From NCBI RefSeq assembly GCF_034424215.1, contig NZ_CP139960.1, positions 5,022,001 through 5,086,000 of the forward strand: 64,000 bases of DNA. Reading direction: 5' to 3'. The stretch is from Niabella yanshanensis (GTDB lineage Bacteria; Bacteroidota; Bacteroidia; Chitinophagales; Chitinophagaceae). The first letter of the stretch is position 1. Every line of letters starts with the position of its first letter. Below, in pieces: positions 25,636 through 34,282 of the stretch. The position numbers and the translations under genes are program-made. The notes under the pieces are model-generated. The model searched no databases, was not told where the DNA came from, and worked only from the letters and a program-made list of their open reading frames with translations.

Positions 25636-27060
25636 ATGACGACTATAGATAAGAGTGCTGGTAAAGCAACTCTGTTGCTGCGGCTTCTGAAAGAGGCTTT
25701 GCAGGGAAAAGAAATTGACTATACAACGGTAAGCATCCGCAAGGCTGTAATGATGCTGGCTATTCCGATGATGCTCGAAATGATGATGGAATCTGTTTTT
25801 GCGCTGGTGGACCTGTATTTTGTAGGCCATTTAAAGGAAAGCAGTATCGCCATTCAAACGGTGGGGTTAACCGAGTCTGTATTAACCGTTATCTATTCGG
25901 TTGCCATTGGCATGAGCATGGCAGCCACGGCTATTGTAGCCCGGCGGATAGGCGAAAAAAACTCGGAAGGAGCGGCGCATAGCGCTGCCCAGGTTTTAAT
26001 TGTTGCTTTTTTGGTCAATATTGTCTTGAGCGTGGCCGGAATCGTATATGCTAAAGATATTTTGATGGCTATGGGCGCAACGGAGCAAGCCGCTGAACAC
26101 GGGAAGATGTTCACTAAAATAATGATGGGCAGCAGTATTGCTATCATGCTTTTATTCCTGATCAATGGTATTTTCAGGGGCGCGGGCAATGCAGCTATTG
26201 CGATGAAGAGTTTATGGGTTGCCAATATTTGCAATGTGATCTTATGCCCGGTTTTAATTAATGGACTAGGCCCCATACCTGCCATGGGTTTGACCGGCGC
26301 AGCAGTAGCTACTGCAACAGGTAGAAGTATAGGCGTGCTATATCAATGCTATCACCTGTTTTGGGGCAAAGGGCTGATGCGTTTAGCGGCCAGGCATTTT
26401 AAAATCGATATGGAAATTATCCGGTCATTAGTTAAGATCGCAACACCGGGCATTTTTCAGTTTGTCATAGCGTCCTGTAGTTGGATTGTTTTAGCAAGAT
26501 TGGTAGCTGTAACAGGAGGCGAAGACGGAAGTGCCGGTTACCAGACAGCGCTGCGTTTAATGATGTTCTTTATGCTGCCTGCCTGGGGGTTGAGTGGAGC
26601 TGCATCTACCCTGGTGGGACAAAACCTTGGCGCAGGTGCACCGGATAGAGCTGAACAAAGCGTAATGCGAACGGTAAAGTATAATGTCATTTTTATGCTA
26701 ACGGTATCATTGATCTTCTTTTTACTGGGAGACTGGCTGGTGGGTTTTTTCAGTGAGGTGGAAAATGTACGCCGGGTAGCAAAGAATGCCATGTATATTA
26801 TGGCCAGCGGATTTATTTTCTATGGAGTGGGTATGGTGATGATCAATGCATTTAATGGATCTGGGGACACATGGACTCCTACAAAAGTTAATTTTTTTGG
26901 CTTCTGGCTGTTCCAGATCCCGGTAGCCTATTTGCTGGCCAGGCATTTTGAGTTAGGAGCTACAGGCGTGTTTATTGCCATTCCCGTTGCTGAAACGGCC
27001 ATTACTATTGTTTCTTTTATTTTATTTAAGAGAGGTAGATGGAAATTGAAGCAGGTGTAA
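25636..27060 (+). CDS. MATE-family multidrug/solute exporter
   Basis: 474 residues with about twelve membrane helices in two related halves, the normal MATE size. It starts with a soluble 30-residue N terminus, then I-R-K-A-V-M-M-L-A-I-P-M-M-L-E-M, the usual MATE helix-1 entry with P and E. Helix 7 onwards repeats the pattern (A-T-P-G-I-F-Q-F). MATE proteins expel cationic drugs or metabolites using Na+ or H+ gradients. No regulator gene is adjacent; the leader upstream may control it. Confidence 0.93.
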   Translation: MTTIDKSAGKATLLLRLLKEALQGKEIDYTTVSIRKAVMMLAIPMMLEMMMESVFALVDLYFVGHLKESSIAIQTVGLTESVLTVIYSVAIGMSMAATAIVARRIGEKNSEGAAHSAAQVLIVAFLVNIVLSVAGIVYAKDILMAMGATEQAAEHGKMFTKIMMGSSIAIMLLFLINGIFRGAGNAAIAMKSLWVANICNVILCPVLINGLGPIPAMGLTGAAVATATGRSIGVLYQCYHLFWGKGLMRLAARHFKIDMEIIRSLVKIATPGIFQFVIASCSWIVLARLVAVTGGEDGSAGYQTALRLMMFFMLPAWGLSGAASTLVGQNLGAGAPDRAEQSVMRTVKYNVIFMLTVSLIFFLLGDWLVGFFSEVENVRRVAKNAMYIMASGFIFYGVGMVMINAFNGSGDTWTPTKVNFFGFWLFQIPVAYLLARHFELGATGVFIAIPVAETAITIVSFILFKRGRWKLKQV

Positions 27061-27077
27061 AAGACTGTAACAACTTA

Positions 27078-27107
27078 GACCTGGCCGGCTTAAAAAACGG
27101 CCGGGTC
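27078..27107 (+). terminator. Hairpin after the MATE gene
   Basis: 10-bp stem GACCTGGCCG/CGGCCGGGTC (one G-U pair) 18 bp after the MATE stop. The following T-tract is poor, so termination may be incomplete. Confidence 0.5.
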
Positions 27108-27241
27108 TCTATTAAAATAGTAAAAATACTTTAGAGGGGGTGTAACCTGCAGTCGAATAATGCAGCAGAGGAAGCTGTATAGCGGTAACATTATAAACAC
27201 CCCGTAAAAATCAGTACTTTTAACCTTTTTTAGAGAAGGCT

Positions 27242-27982
27242 ATGACTTATTGCTTGGGAATTAAATTAAAAGATGGATTGGTAGGCATTTCCGATACACG
27301 CATATCTGCGGGCACCAATGTTACTACCCGGAAAAAAGTATCGGTTCATGAAGACGGTAGTAGTTCCCTTTTTATCATGACCAGCGGGTTAAGATCGGTA
27401 AGGGATAAAGCCATTACGTATTTCCAGGAGCTGGTGGCTGATGGTATTCCATATCATAAATTATTCGAGGCTGTGAATGCTTTTGGTGAACAGATCAAAA
27501 GAGTGGCGAGGGAAGACGAGGCCGAGTTAGCTGCTTCAGGTTATAAATTTAACCTGAATGCTATTGTTGGCGGGCAGTTAAAGGATGATAAAGAGCACAA
27601 GCTTTTTCTACTCTATAGTGAAGGGAACTGGATAGAAATGGCGATGGGCTCGCAATATGCTATTATTGGTAACAGCGGCCAGGGTAAAGCTATTTTAAAC
27701 CGGGTGCTGGATGAGCAAACTACCATTAAGCAGGCGCTGAAAGCTGGTTTTTTATCTTTTGATTCTACGAGGGTTAGTTCTAATGATGTCGATTTTCCAA
27801 TAGATGTGGTCATCTACGAAAAAGATCAATTCAATATTATAGAGAACCGGTACGAATATGATGAGCTGAAGCCTGTAGCCGATGCATGGGCTCAAAAATT
27901 ACACGAAGCGCTTGATGAAGTACCGGATGCCTGGATGGACAAGGCTTTCGAACAACAAAAAACAGGAGACGGCCGGGTATGA
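27242..27982 (+). CDS. Anbu-type (proteasome-related) peptidase
   Basis: 246 residues beginning M-T-Y-C-L-G, so removal of Met would expose the N-terminal Thr nucleophile typical of Anbu, the bacterial proteasome homologue. G-I-S-D-T-R-I-S-A-G (Asp/Arg near 18-20) and K-K-V-S-V-H (Lys33 region) supply the other Ntn-hydrolase elements, and S-G-Q-G-K-A follows later. Anbu forms self-compartmentalised rings or spirals in the cytoplasm; its natural substrate is unknown. It lies 147 bp upstream of a transglutaminase gene, a partner often found with Anbu, but the usual alpha-E and ATP-grasp neighbours are absent here. Confidence 0.88.
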   Translation: MTYCLGIKLKDGLVGISDTRISAGTNVTTRKKVSVHEDGSSSLFIMTSGLRSVRDKAITYFQELVADGIPYHKLFEAVNAFGEQIKRVAREDEAELAASGYKFNLNAIVGGQLKDDKEHKLFLLYSEGNWIEMAMGSQYAIIGNSGQGKAILNRVLDEQTTIKQALKAGFLSFDSTRVSSNDVDFPIDVVIYEKDQFNIIENRYEYDELKPVADAWAQKLHEALDEVPDAWMDKAFEQQKTGDGRV

Positions 27983-28129
27983 TAGGAAAGGACATCATTT
28001 TGCGAATGAACGAGCCTTCTGTATTGCTAACTCATTGAACCTGGAACTGCACGAATAGTGAGATGCAGGGGGCCTAATGCTCTAAACAAAATATAAACGC
28101 CCCGGCGGGGCCCAATAATAATATACTGT

Positions 28130-28969
28130 ATGAAGTTTAAGATTTCAAGCGGGTTGTCGTATCGGGTAAAAGCAGATACGACTTTTTTCTTCAATATCCA
28201 GGCCGCTCAAACGGAGTCTCAGACAGTTACAGAGGAGCAGATCATTACTACTCCTGCCAAACTAAAGCTGGAGTCTTTTGACCTGGGTATCAGGAAGGCG
28301 AGGTTTTTACGTGTGCAGGTACCCAAAACAGATTTTTTTGAAATCACTTATACAGCAACGGCGGAGCTGAAACTGAAGCCGGTGCGTTTAAAAGAAGGAA
28401 ACCTGCATTTGAGCAAAATTTCACCGGATGCTATATCTTACCTGTTTCCGAGCCGCTATTGCCAGACAGATAGGTTGTACAAATTTGCGGAAATGGAATT
28501 TGGCAGCATCAAAACAACATATGGAAAAGTGCAGGCCATCAGCAACTGGATATACAAGCATGTACACTATGTAGGCGGGAGCACCAATGCAAGTACTTCG
28601 TCTATTGAAACGATTACGCAACGGGAAGGTGTATGCCGTGATTTTGCGCACCTGGGTATTGCTTTGTGCAGGGCCATCTCAATACCGGCCCGGTATTTTG
28701 CCTGCTATGCCTATCAATTAAATCCACCGGATTTTCATGCCTGCTTTGAGGCTTATATCGATGGCCGGTGGATATTGTTCGATGCTACCCGCATGGTGCC
28801 GCAACATGGTTTAATTAAGATAGCCCATGGTTACGACGCAGCCGATACTTCATTTGCCAATATTTATGGCGAGGCCGATGCCCTGAATGTGGTTGTTAGC
28901 TGCGAAGCGCTGGATAAGCGTAGATTTGATAAACAGGCTGATAAGTTGAAAGTAGTGAATTATGCGTGA
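28130..28969 (+). CDS. Transglutaminase-like cysteine protease family protein
   Basis: 279 residues: an N-terminal beta-sandwich (about 1-90) typical of bacterial transglutaminase-N proteins and a transglutaminase core with Cys169 (E-G-V-C-R-D-F-A-H), His203 (D-F-H-A-C-F-E-A) and Asp218 (L-F-D-A-T). No signal peptide, so cytoplasmic. It follows the Anbu peptidase on the same strand and probably belongs to the same system; in other bacteria this pair goes with ATP-grasp/alpha-E peptide-forming enzymes. Reaction (peptidase, amidase or cross-linking) not known. Confidence 0.88.
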   Translation: MKFKISSGLSYRVKADTTFFFNIQAAQTESQTVTEEQIITTPAKLKLESFDLGIRKARFLRVQVPKTDFFEITYTATAELKLKPVRLKEGNLHLSKISPDAISYLFPSRYCQTDRLYKFAEMEFGSIKTTYGKVQAISNWIYKHVHYVGGSTNASTSSIETITQREGVCRDFAHLGIALCRAISIPARYFACYAYQLNPPDFHACFEAYIDGRWILFDATRMVPQHGLIKIAHGYDAADTSFANIYGEADALNVVVSCEALDKRRFDKQADKLKVVNYA

Positions 28970-29013
28970 GAGAGAAGGCGAATAGTGAGTAAGTAAATAG
29001 TGAATAGGTAACA

Positions 29014-29045
29014 TAAAAAAAGCGGGTAATGCACTATTTACCCGC
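29014..29045 (-). terminator. Terminator of the 29069-29560 gene
   Basis: Stem AGCGGGTAA/TTACCCGCT (29021-29029 and 29037-29045) with a minus-strand T-run (plus A-run 29014-29020). Confidence 0.85.
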
Positions 29046-29068
29046 TGTAGTTTGAATAAGATCTATTT

Positions 29069-29560
29069 TTATCTGCCGAAAGCTTTTAAAATGCCCGGTA
29101 TGCCCAGTCCACCTTCAAATGTGGAGATCAGCTTCTTGTTTTTATCGTAAAAAGCCAGGTAGGGCAGGTTTTTCATTTCATAATAAGGAGGCATTACATA
29201 AGCAATATCGCGGCCTACCGTAATACCGTAATTCGCCAGTTTATACTTGTTGGCAAAATTTTTCATATCATTAAAAGGCTGGGTAGTAGCCATTACTATC
29301 TGTATGCCTTTAAACTTTTGTATGTTCTTTATAATCTGTTCTGTTTCATGTTGGCAATGGTCGCAGTCGGGGCTGAAGAAAATGAGTAGCAAGGGTTTGT
29401 CCTTTTGCAATTTTGCTTTCAGGTTCCATTTGGTAACACTGTCTGTTAACAGTAACACTGAGGGAGGTGGAGTTCTCTGTTTCAGGTATAGAGGGGTTTC
29501 CTGTGCGGAAACTGAACAAAATGTTGCTATTGAAAGCATTAACACAACCAGGTATTTCAT
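29069..29560 (-). CDS. Secreted thioredoxin-like protein
   Basis: 163 residues from the ATG at 29560; the frame is open further upstream, but the signal peptide (M-K-Y-L-V-V-L-M, cleaved near V-S-A-Q) fixes this start. A thioredoxin fold carries the redox motif C-D-H-C (F-F-S-P-D-C-D-H-C-Q-H-E) and the cis-Pro turn N-L-P-Y. It probably acts in the periplasm as a thiol oxidoreductase. It is transcribed alone, divergent from the BlaI gene. It resembles the island protein at 17319-17834 in the C-x-H-C-Q-x-E-T motif. Confidence 0.85.
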   Translation of the reverse strand: MKYLVVLMLSIATFCSVSAQETPLYLKQRTPPPSVLLLTDSVTKWNLKAKLQKDKPLLLIFFSPDCDHCQHETEQIIKNIQKFKGIQIVMATTQPFNDMKNFANKYKLANYGITVGRDIAYVMPPYYEMKNLPYLAFYDKNKKLISTFEGGLGIPGILKAFGR

Positions 29561-29648
29561 AATAGAAAAGATTTTTAAGCTGATAAAGGTACTACATTGA
29601 TGCAAACCGGAGGTATTTGGATGCATCGGGGATATTTTTTTGGAAAAT

Positions 29649-29665
29649 CTACGAAACTATCGTAG
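29649..29665. promoter_or_regulatory. Inverted repeat CTACGA-N5-TCGTAG, probable BlaI operator
   Basis: Perfect 6-bp arms, 22 bp upstream of the BlaI start. BlaI/MecI repressors bind TAC-rich dyads of this kind and usually repress their own operon. Confidence 0.65.
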
Positions 29666-29687
29666 TTTAGTATTTAAATCGTATAAA

Positions 29688-30047
29688 ATGATAAAGCTTA
29701 CACCCCAGGAAGAACAGTTGATGATTGCTATTTGGAAAGTAGGCGAGGGACATGTAAAAGGTTATATGGAACATATGTCGAATCCCGGTCCCTACACAAC
29801 AGTAGCATCAACTATTAAAAATCTGGAAAAAAAAGAGTATATATCCGGACGCCTTTTTGGTAATACCTATGTATATAAGCCCCTGGTTTCGGAGGAAGAG
29901 TACAAGAAAAAGTTTATGGGTAGTGTGGTAAAAGACTACTTCAGCAACTCTTATAAGGAGCTGGTTAATTTTTTCGTAGACCAGAAAAAGCTTTCTGCCC
30001 AGGAGTTGAAGGAAATTGTGAAGATGATTGAAGGTGGGAAAAAGTAG
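29688..30047 (+). CDS. BlaI/MecI-family transcriptional repressor
   Basis: 119 residues from the ATG at 29688, chosen because the family starts with L-T-P-Q-E-E-Q-L-M. Winged-helix N-terminal domain (T-T-V-A-S-T-I-K-N-L-E-K-K as recognition helix) and a C-terminal dimerisation helix. It is 41 bp upstream of an M56 membrane peptidase gene, forming a BlaR1/BlaI-like pair in which the peptidase would relieve repression. A dyad operator at 29649-29665 suggests autoregulation. Targets are unknown; no beta-lactamase gene is near. Confidence 0.93.
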   Translation: MIKLTPQEEQLMIAIWKVGEGHVKGYMEHMSNPGPYTTVASTIKNLEKKEYISGRLFGNTYVYKPLVSEEEYKKKFMGSVVKDYFSNSYKELVNFFVDQKKLSAQELKEIVKMIEGGKK

Positions 30048-30088
30048 ATGTACAGGTTTCTCTTTTGAAAGTTAATAAATAACTAGCT

Positions 30089-32185
30089 ATGCCATTATTG
30101 ATAGCTTACATACTCAAATTAAATATTTGCCTTGCTGTGGTGTACCTGTTTTACCAGTTATTCCTGCGCGGGCTTACCTTTTATAACTGGAATCGCTGGT
30201 ACCTGTTGGGTTATACAGCTTTGAGTTTCGTAATTCCTTTGATAGATATTATGCCTTCACTGGAAAAACGGGCTTTACAGCAAAACCTGATGGTGCAGTG
30301 GATACCGGCAATCAACTTTGCCACGCCCGGCGAACGTAATTTTTTTGAAACACTTACTTATTGGGATTGGGCAGTTGCAATACTGATATTGGGCTCGCTG
30401 GTATTGCTGGTGAGATTCCTGATCCGGTTTTATTCATTCAAAAAAATGAAAGCCAAAGCACAATTGATATCGGGTCAGGATACCATGATCTACCAGCTTG
30501 ATGAACCGATCAGACCTTTTTCTTTCGGGAATGCCATATTTATTAATACTGAAATGCATTCGGGCGAAGACCTGGAGGAAATCATACGCCACGAATTTGT
30601 GCATGTAAAACAAAGACATACCATCGATATTATGTGGTGTGAAATGCTATGTATGTTGAACTGGTTTAATCCTTTCGTATGGCTGCTGCGTCATAACGTG
30701 AAACAGAACCTGGAATTTATAGCAGATAATAAAGTTTTACAAAGCGGGCTCGACCGGAAGGAATACCAGTACCTGTTATTAAAGGTGATGGGCAACCGGC
30801 AATTTGCATTCACCAATCACTTTAATTTTTCATCACTCAAAAAGCGCATTGCTATGATGAATACTATTAAGAGTGCTAAAGTACAGCTGATTAAATTCAT
30901 GTTTTTGTTGCCGGTAATTGCCGTGTTATTGCTAAGCTTTAGAAAGGAGATTAAAGCATACCGGGAACAAGTAACGATTGACGCTGCTCAAAACAGCCAG
31001 GCAGATCTGAAAAGTATGGCCTTTGCCGATAGTAATGAGGCAGATGTTGTGTTTATGAAGGACACGCTACCAACTAAGGTAACAGATAAACCTCCAGCTA
31101 TAAAACTCAGAAATCATATCAGTTTAGCGAATCCCGGAAAGAAGCCATTGATTATAGTGAATGGAGATCGTAAAAACGAGGATTATGATCTTAATGTAAT
31201 AAGTCCTAATGATATTGAAAGTATTGATGTGTTAAAAGATGCGTCGGCAATGGCCCAGTTTGGAGAAGGCGCTGAGAACGGCGTGATAAGGATCACTACT
31301 AAAGGAAGTGCAGTGAAATCGCCCGTAATTAAAATAAGAGGAGTACAGTCTGATGTCAGCCCTTTGTATGTGGTAGACGGACGCCCGCTGGTTGCTAAAA
31401 CACTGGAAAGTGTTGACCCCAACGATATAGAAAGCGTTACGATTTTAAAGGATGCCTCTGCAAAAGCCATTTACGGAGCGGGTGCTGAACATGGGGTAGT
31501 GCTGGTAACCACAAAAAAAAATAAGACAGATGACCTCGTGCTCACTTCTGAATCGGGAAAAGTAAAGGTGAGTAACGGCAAGTCTGAGATCCTTTCTGAT
31601 AAAATAACACTGAAAGAGGGTGGCACACAGTTTTATGCTGATGAGATCCAGATGAGGAAGATCAATGACGATAAAGTAAAAGGAGTGGATGACGTAGTAG
31701 TTGTTGGTTATGGTGCTAAAACGGCTACCAGCAAATCGTTGAAAGGAAAAGTGACAGGTGTGCAGGTACGGCCGGCGGGGAGAACCGGTGACCTGGAAGC
31801 AGTTACTGTGGTAGGGTACGGCGCCAAAGCAGTTACCGGTTCATCGTTGAAAGGTGAAGCAGGGGGTGTAAAAGATCAGCCTGCAAAACGTTCGTCAAAC
31901 CTGGAAGCTGTTACAGTGACCGGTTACCCTACTACCCGTCGTTTTAAAGCGCAAGCTGTGGTAGAATATAATAAGCCTAATCAGGCAAGTGATCATTCCG
32001 CTATCCTGGCAAACCCTCCGGCAAGTGCTCACTATGTATTAAATGGGCAATCCGTTTCTGCAAAGAAAATCAGGAACCTGGATGGAGCGAATGTGAAATC
32101 GATTGATGTGCTAAAAGGCGAGGACGCAAAAAAATACTACGGCTCCAGGGCCAGCGAGGGAGCTATCATTATAACCACAAAATAG
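30089..32185 (+). CDS. M56 (BlaR1-type) membrane peptidase fused to TonB-plug-like repeats
   Basis: 698 residues. The N-terminal half is a BlaR1-like M56 peptidase with about three helices, zinc motif H-E-F-V-H (168-172), the downstream Glu in N-L-E-F-I-A-D and a last membrane helix near 270-284. The C-terminal periplasmic half has three SusC-plug-like units (about 353-405, 424-476 and 648-698), each with D-V-L-K or I-L-K-D-A-S and ending I-T-T-K or V-T-T-K, and three V-V-G-Y-G-type motifs (about 535-542, 572-578, 607-613). The plug-like part may sense or contact outer-membrane transporters. It is paired with BlaI upstream. Confidence 0.9.
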   Translation: MPLLIAYILKLNICLAVVYLFYQLFLRGLTFYNWNRWYLLGYTALSFVIPLIDIMPSLEKRALQQNLMVQWIPAINFATPGERNFFETLTYWDWAVAILILGSLVLLVRFLIRFYSFKKMKAKAQLISGQDTMIYQLDEPIRPFSFGNAIFINTEMHSGEDLEEIIRHEFVHVKQRHTIDIMWCEMLCMLNWFNPFVWLLRHNVKQNLEFIADNKVLQSGLDRKEYQYLLLKVMGNRQFAFTNHFNFSSLKKRIAMMNTIKSAKVQLIKFMFLLPVIAVLLLSFRKEIKAYREQVTIDAAQNSQADLKSMAFADSNEADVVFMKDTLPTKVTDKPPAIKLRNHISLANPGKKPLIIVNGDRKNEDYDLNVISPNDIESIDVLKDASAMAQFGEGAENGVIRITTKGSAVKSPVIKIRGVQSDVSPLYVVDGRPLVAKTLESVDPNDIESVTILKDASAKAIYGAGAEHGVVLVTTKKNKTDDLVLTSESGKVKVSNGKSEILSDKITLKEGGTQFYADEIQMRKINDDKVKGVDDVVVVGYGAKTATSKSLKGKVTGVQVRPAGRTGDLEAVTVVGYGAKAVTGSSLKGEAGGVKDQPAKRSSNLEAVTVTGYPTTRRFKAQAVVEYNKPNQASDHSAILANPPASAHYVLNGQSVSAKKIRNLDGANVKSIDVLKGEDAKKYYGSRASEGAIIITTK

Positions 32186-32205
32186 CGTCCAATACTAACA
32201 GATAT

Positions 32206-32238
32206 AAATGCGCAGCTTCGGCCGCGCATTTTTGTTTT
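32206..32238 (+). terminator. Terminator of the BlaI/M56 operon
   Basis: Hairpin AAATGCGC/GCGCATTT (32206-32213 and 32224-32231) around a GCTTCGGC cap, then a T-rich tail. It overlaps the end of the convergent 32237 gene. Confidence 0.85.
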
Positions 32239-32680
32239 AGAGAATCGTTTCGGTGTCGCTAACTGCTATTGCTTTCTTTTCAGTGAGCGCAAAAAATAAG
32301 CTGATAATGCCGAATCCGATCCAGTATAAATAAACACCTACGTGAAAGCGTTCTCCCAACCAGCGATGTGCTAAATCTGTTCTGAAATCTCTGAATGTAA
32401 AGTATAAACCAATCAGGAAGAAAAGGAAACAGGCAATCAATACTATTTTTCTGTTACGCCCGCTTATAGAACGGTCTATAAAATATAATATAGTACCAAC
32501 TACTAACATTAAACCAAGACAAACCAATGAGGACTGCCACCAGCTTTGAAAAAAAGAAAATTGTTTATAGAAAAAACTGATGCCGATTTTTCCTACCAGC
32601 GATACGCCGGCAGTTAAATTGCCTGATAATAATGATAGACAAACTAAAATAAAAAACAGTAACAGGTAATTGCGCTTCAT
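32237..32680 (-). CDS. Small polytopic membrane protein of unknown function
   Basis: 147 residues with four hydrophobic segments (about 5-28, 50-68, 80-96 and 115-133) and short charged loops. I do not recognise a family. It is the last gene before the convergent M56 gene; hpt lies 53 bp upstream on the same strand, so it may be co-transcribed with hpt. Confidence 0.65.
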   Translation of the reverse strand: MKRNYLLLFFILVCLSLLSGNLTAGVSLVGKIGISFFYKQFSFFQSWWQSSLVCLGLMLVVGTILYFIDRSISGRNRKIVLIACFLFFLIGLYFTFRDFRTDLAHRWLGERFHVGVYLYWIGFGIISLFFALTEKKAIAVSDTETIL

Positions 32681-32732
32681 GTTGCAATTTACAATTATGA
32701 TCCTGAATATCTTTCACAAAGCTTAAGATCGA

Positions 32733-33269
32733 TCAATCAGCCAGCTGGTAGATCTCTTTATAATTTCGGCCCAGCCCGTCATAGTCGAGGCCATAACCTA
32801 CCACAAATTTATTGGGGATCACAAATCCTGTATAATCTATAGGCACTTCGTATTGCGTCATCTCTGCTTTATGCAGAAGGGTTACAATTTTTAAGGATGC
32901 AGGCTGTTGATGCTGTAGCTGGGGGAGAAAGTGATGCAGGGTTTTGCCTGTGTCAATAATATCCTCCAATATAACCACATGCCTGTTGTGCAGGTCAGTG
33001 TCAAGTCCAATGGCGGTAGTGACACTGCCGGTGGAGTTCAGCCCTTTATAGGAGGCTAATTTAATAAAGCTCACTTCGCTATCTACTGTCAGGTGCTTGA
33101 ATATATCGGCAGCAAACATAAACGAACCATTCAGTATGGCGATAAAAACAACCTTCTTTCCCTCAAAGTCTTTATTGATATAATCAGCCAGCTCTTTGAT
33201 GCGGCTTTGCAGCTGCTCTTCGCTTAAGTAGGTCGTAAATGTTTTATCGTGAACCTTTATGGTATGCAT
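32733..33269 (-). CDS. hpt: Hypoxanthine phosphoribosyltransferase
   Basis: 178 residues from the ATG at 33269; a longer TTG-started frame would overlap the neighbouring gene and adds nothing conserved. The PRPP-binding loop V-V-I-L-E-D-I-I-D-T-G-K-T-L and the flexible-loop region with S-F-I-K-L-A-S-Y are typical of HPRT. It salvages hypoxanthine (and guanine) to IMP/GMP. It starts 10 bp after the stop of the glucosaminidase gene, so both are probably in one transcript. Confidence 0.95.
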   Translation of the reverse strand: MHTIKVHDKTFTTYLSEEQLQSRIKELADYINKDFEGKKVVFIAILNGSFMFAADIFKHLTVDSEVSFIKLASYKGLNSTGSVTTAIGLDTDLHNRHVVILEDIIDTGKTLHHFLPQLQHQQPASLKIVTLLHKAEMTQYEVPIDYTGFVIPNKFVVGYGLDYDGLGRNYKEIYQLAD

Positions 33270-33279
33270 ATCAAAGCCA

Positions 33280-34275
33280 TTAATTTTTAGCAACAGAGGC
33301 AGAGTCGTCGCGCAGTTTTAGGCGGGTACCGGCAGCAGGAGCATCATACTTACCCAGGTTATTCAATTTCAGGAGCGATTCAAGACGTATACCCTCTGCC
33401 TGCGCAATATCATATATGTTTTCGCCAGCCACCACTTCATGATAGGCTTTCTCGCAAACCGTTCTTTTCAGTTGCAGGAACACCAATGTGGCTTTTTGTA
33501 CTTTTTCTGCTATAACGCCGAAGTCGTTCATGGCATGCAGTCGGTTTACCGGTATATTATATTTATCCGCAACTTCAGTAAGTGACGCGCCCGCATTTAA
33601 AACCACAACTTTGGTGTTATTGATCAGGAATTCACCTTCAGGATAAATACTTTTTACAGGTTGAGCAGGAGCAACGGTTACAGTCACAGCATGAGTAGGT
33701 ACGGCTTCTCCATTGATTTTTGCAATATAGGTTTTCACATCCTCATTCCATTCAGCTTTTCCTAAACCCATTAGTGTGTATTCAGCCAGGTTATATCTTT
33801 CAATGATACCAATTAATAGCTGGGGATATTTAGGATTGGTGGCGTAACCTGCTTTTTTCAAGCCATGAGCCCAACCGGCATAATCAGTAGGATCCAGTTC
33901 AAATAATCCGGCATAGCGGGAACGGCCTTTTAAAAAGTCAGAATGATCTTTGTAAGACTGGCCAGCGTCTTCATATTTCATAAAACGCTCCTGCGGTCTG
34001 TCGTCATCATGTAAAACATAAGGTCCATCGTATCCTTGCTTGCATTTGATGCCAAAGTGATTATTGGACTTCATTACCAGGGGGCTTTGGCCAGACATGG
34101 TTTCTAATACACCCTGTGCCAGCTTTATAGCGGCCGGTACGCCTGTACGCTGCATTTCAGTAACAGCAATACCACAGTAGGTTTTAATATATTGAAGCGT
34201 TGTTTCGTTTGTTTGTGCTTTGGTAAAAAGGATGGAGCACAGGAATAGAACTGTGCCGCAAATTTTTCTAATCAT
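33280..34275 (-). CDS. Secreted glucosaminidase (GH73) with LysM repeats
   Basis: 331 residues. Signal peptide (cleaved near T-K-A-Q, residue 21), then a GH73 domain (about 28-165: A-A-I-K-L-A-Q-G-V-L-E-T-M-S-G with the catalytic Glu, N-N-H-F-G-I-K-C, Y-A-G-W-A-H-G-L-K-K-A-G-Y-A) and two LysM modules (about 217-265 and 277-322, the second with V-V-A-G-E-N-I-Y-D-I-A). It cuts peptidoglycan glycan strands in the periplasm, probably in growth or daughter-cell separation. 7 bp separates it from the methyltransferase gene upstream. Confidence 0.93.
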   Translation of the reverse strand: MIRKICGTVLFLCSILFTKAQTNETTLQYIKTYCGIAVTEMQRTGVPAAIKLAQGVLETMSGQSPLVMKSNNHFGIKCKQGYDGPYVLHDDDRPQERFMKYEDAGQSYKDHSDFLKGRSRYAGLFELDPTDYAGWAHGLKKAGYATNPKYPQLLIGIIERYNLAEYTLMGLGKAEWNEDVKTYIAKINGEAVPTHAVTVTVAPAQPVKSIYPEGEFLINNTKVVVLNAGASLTEVADKYNIPVNRLHAMNDFGVIAEKVQKATLVFLQLKRTVCEKAYHEVVAGENIYDIAQAEGIRLESLLKLNNLGKYDAPAAGTRLKLRDDSASVAKN

Positions 34276-34282
34276 TACTAAA

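Noticed and set aside
28099-28111. GCCCC-GGC-GGGGC hairpin before the transglutaminase gene as a terminator
   Set aside because: Stem is only 5 bp with a 3-nt loop and no T-run follows; too weak to call.
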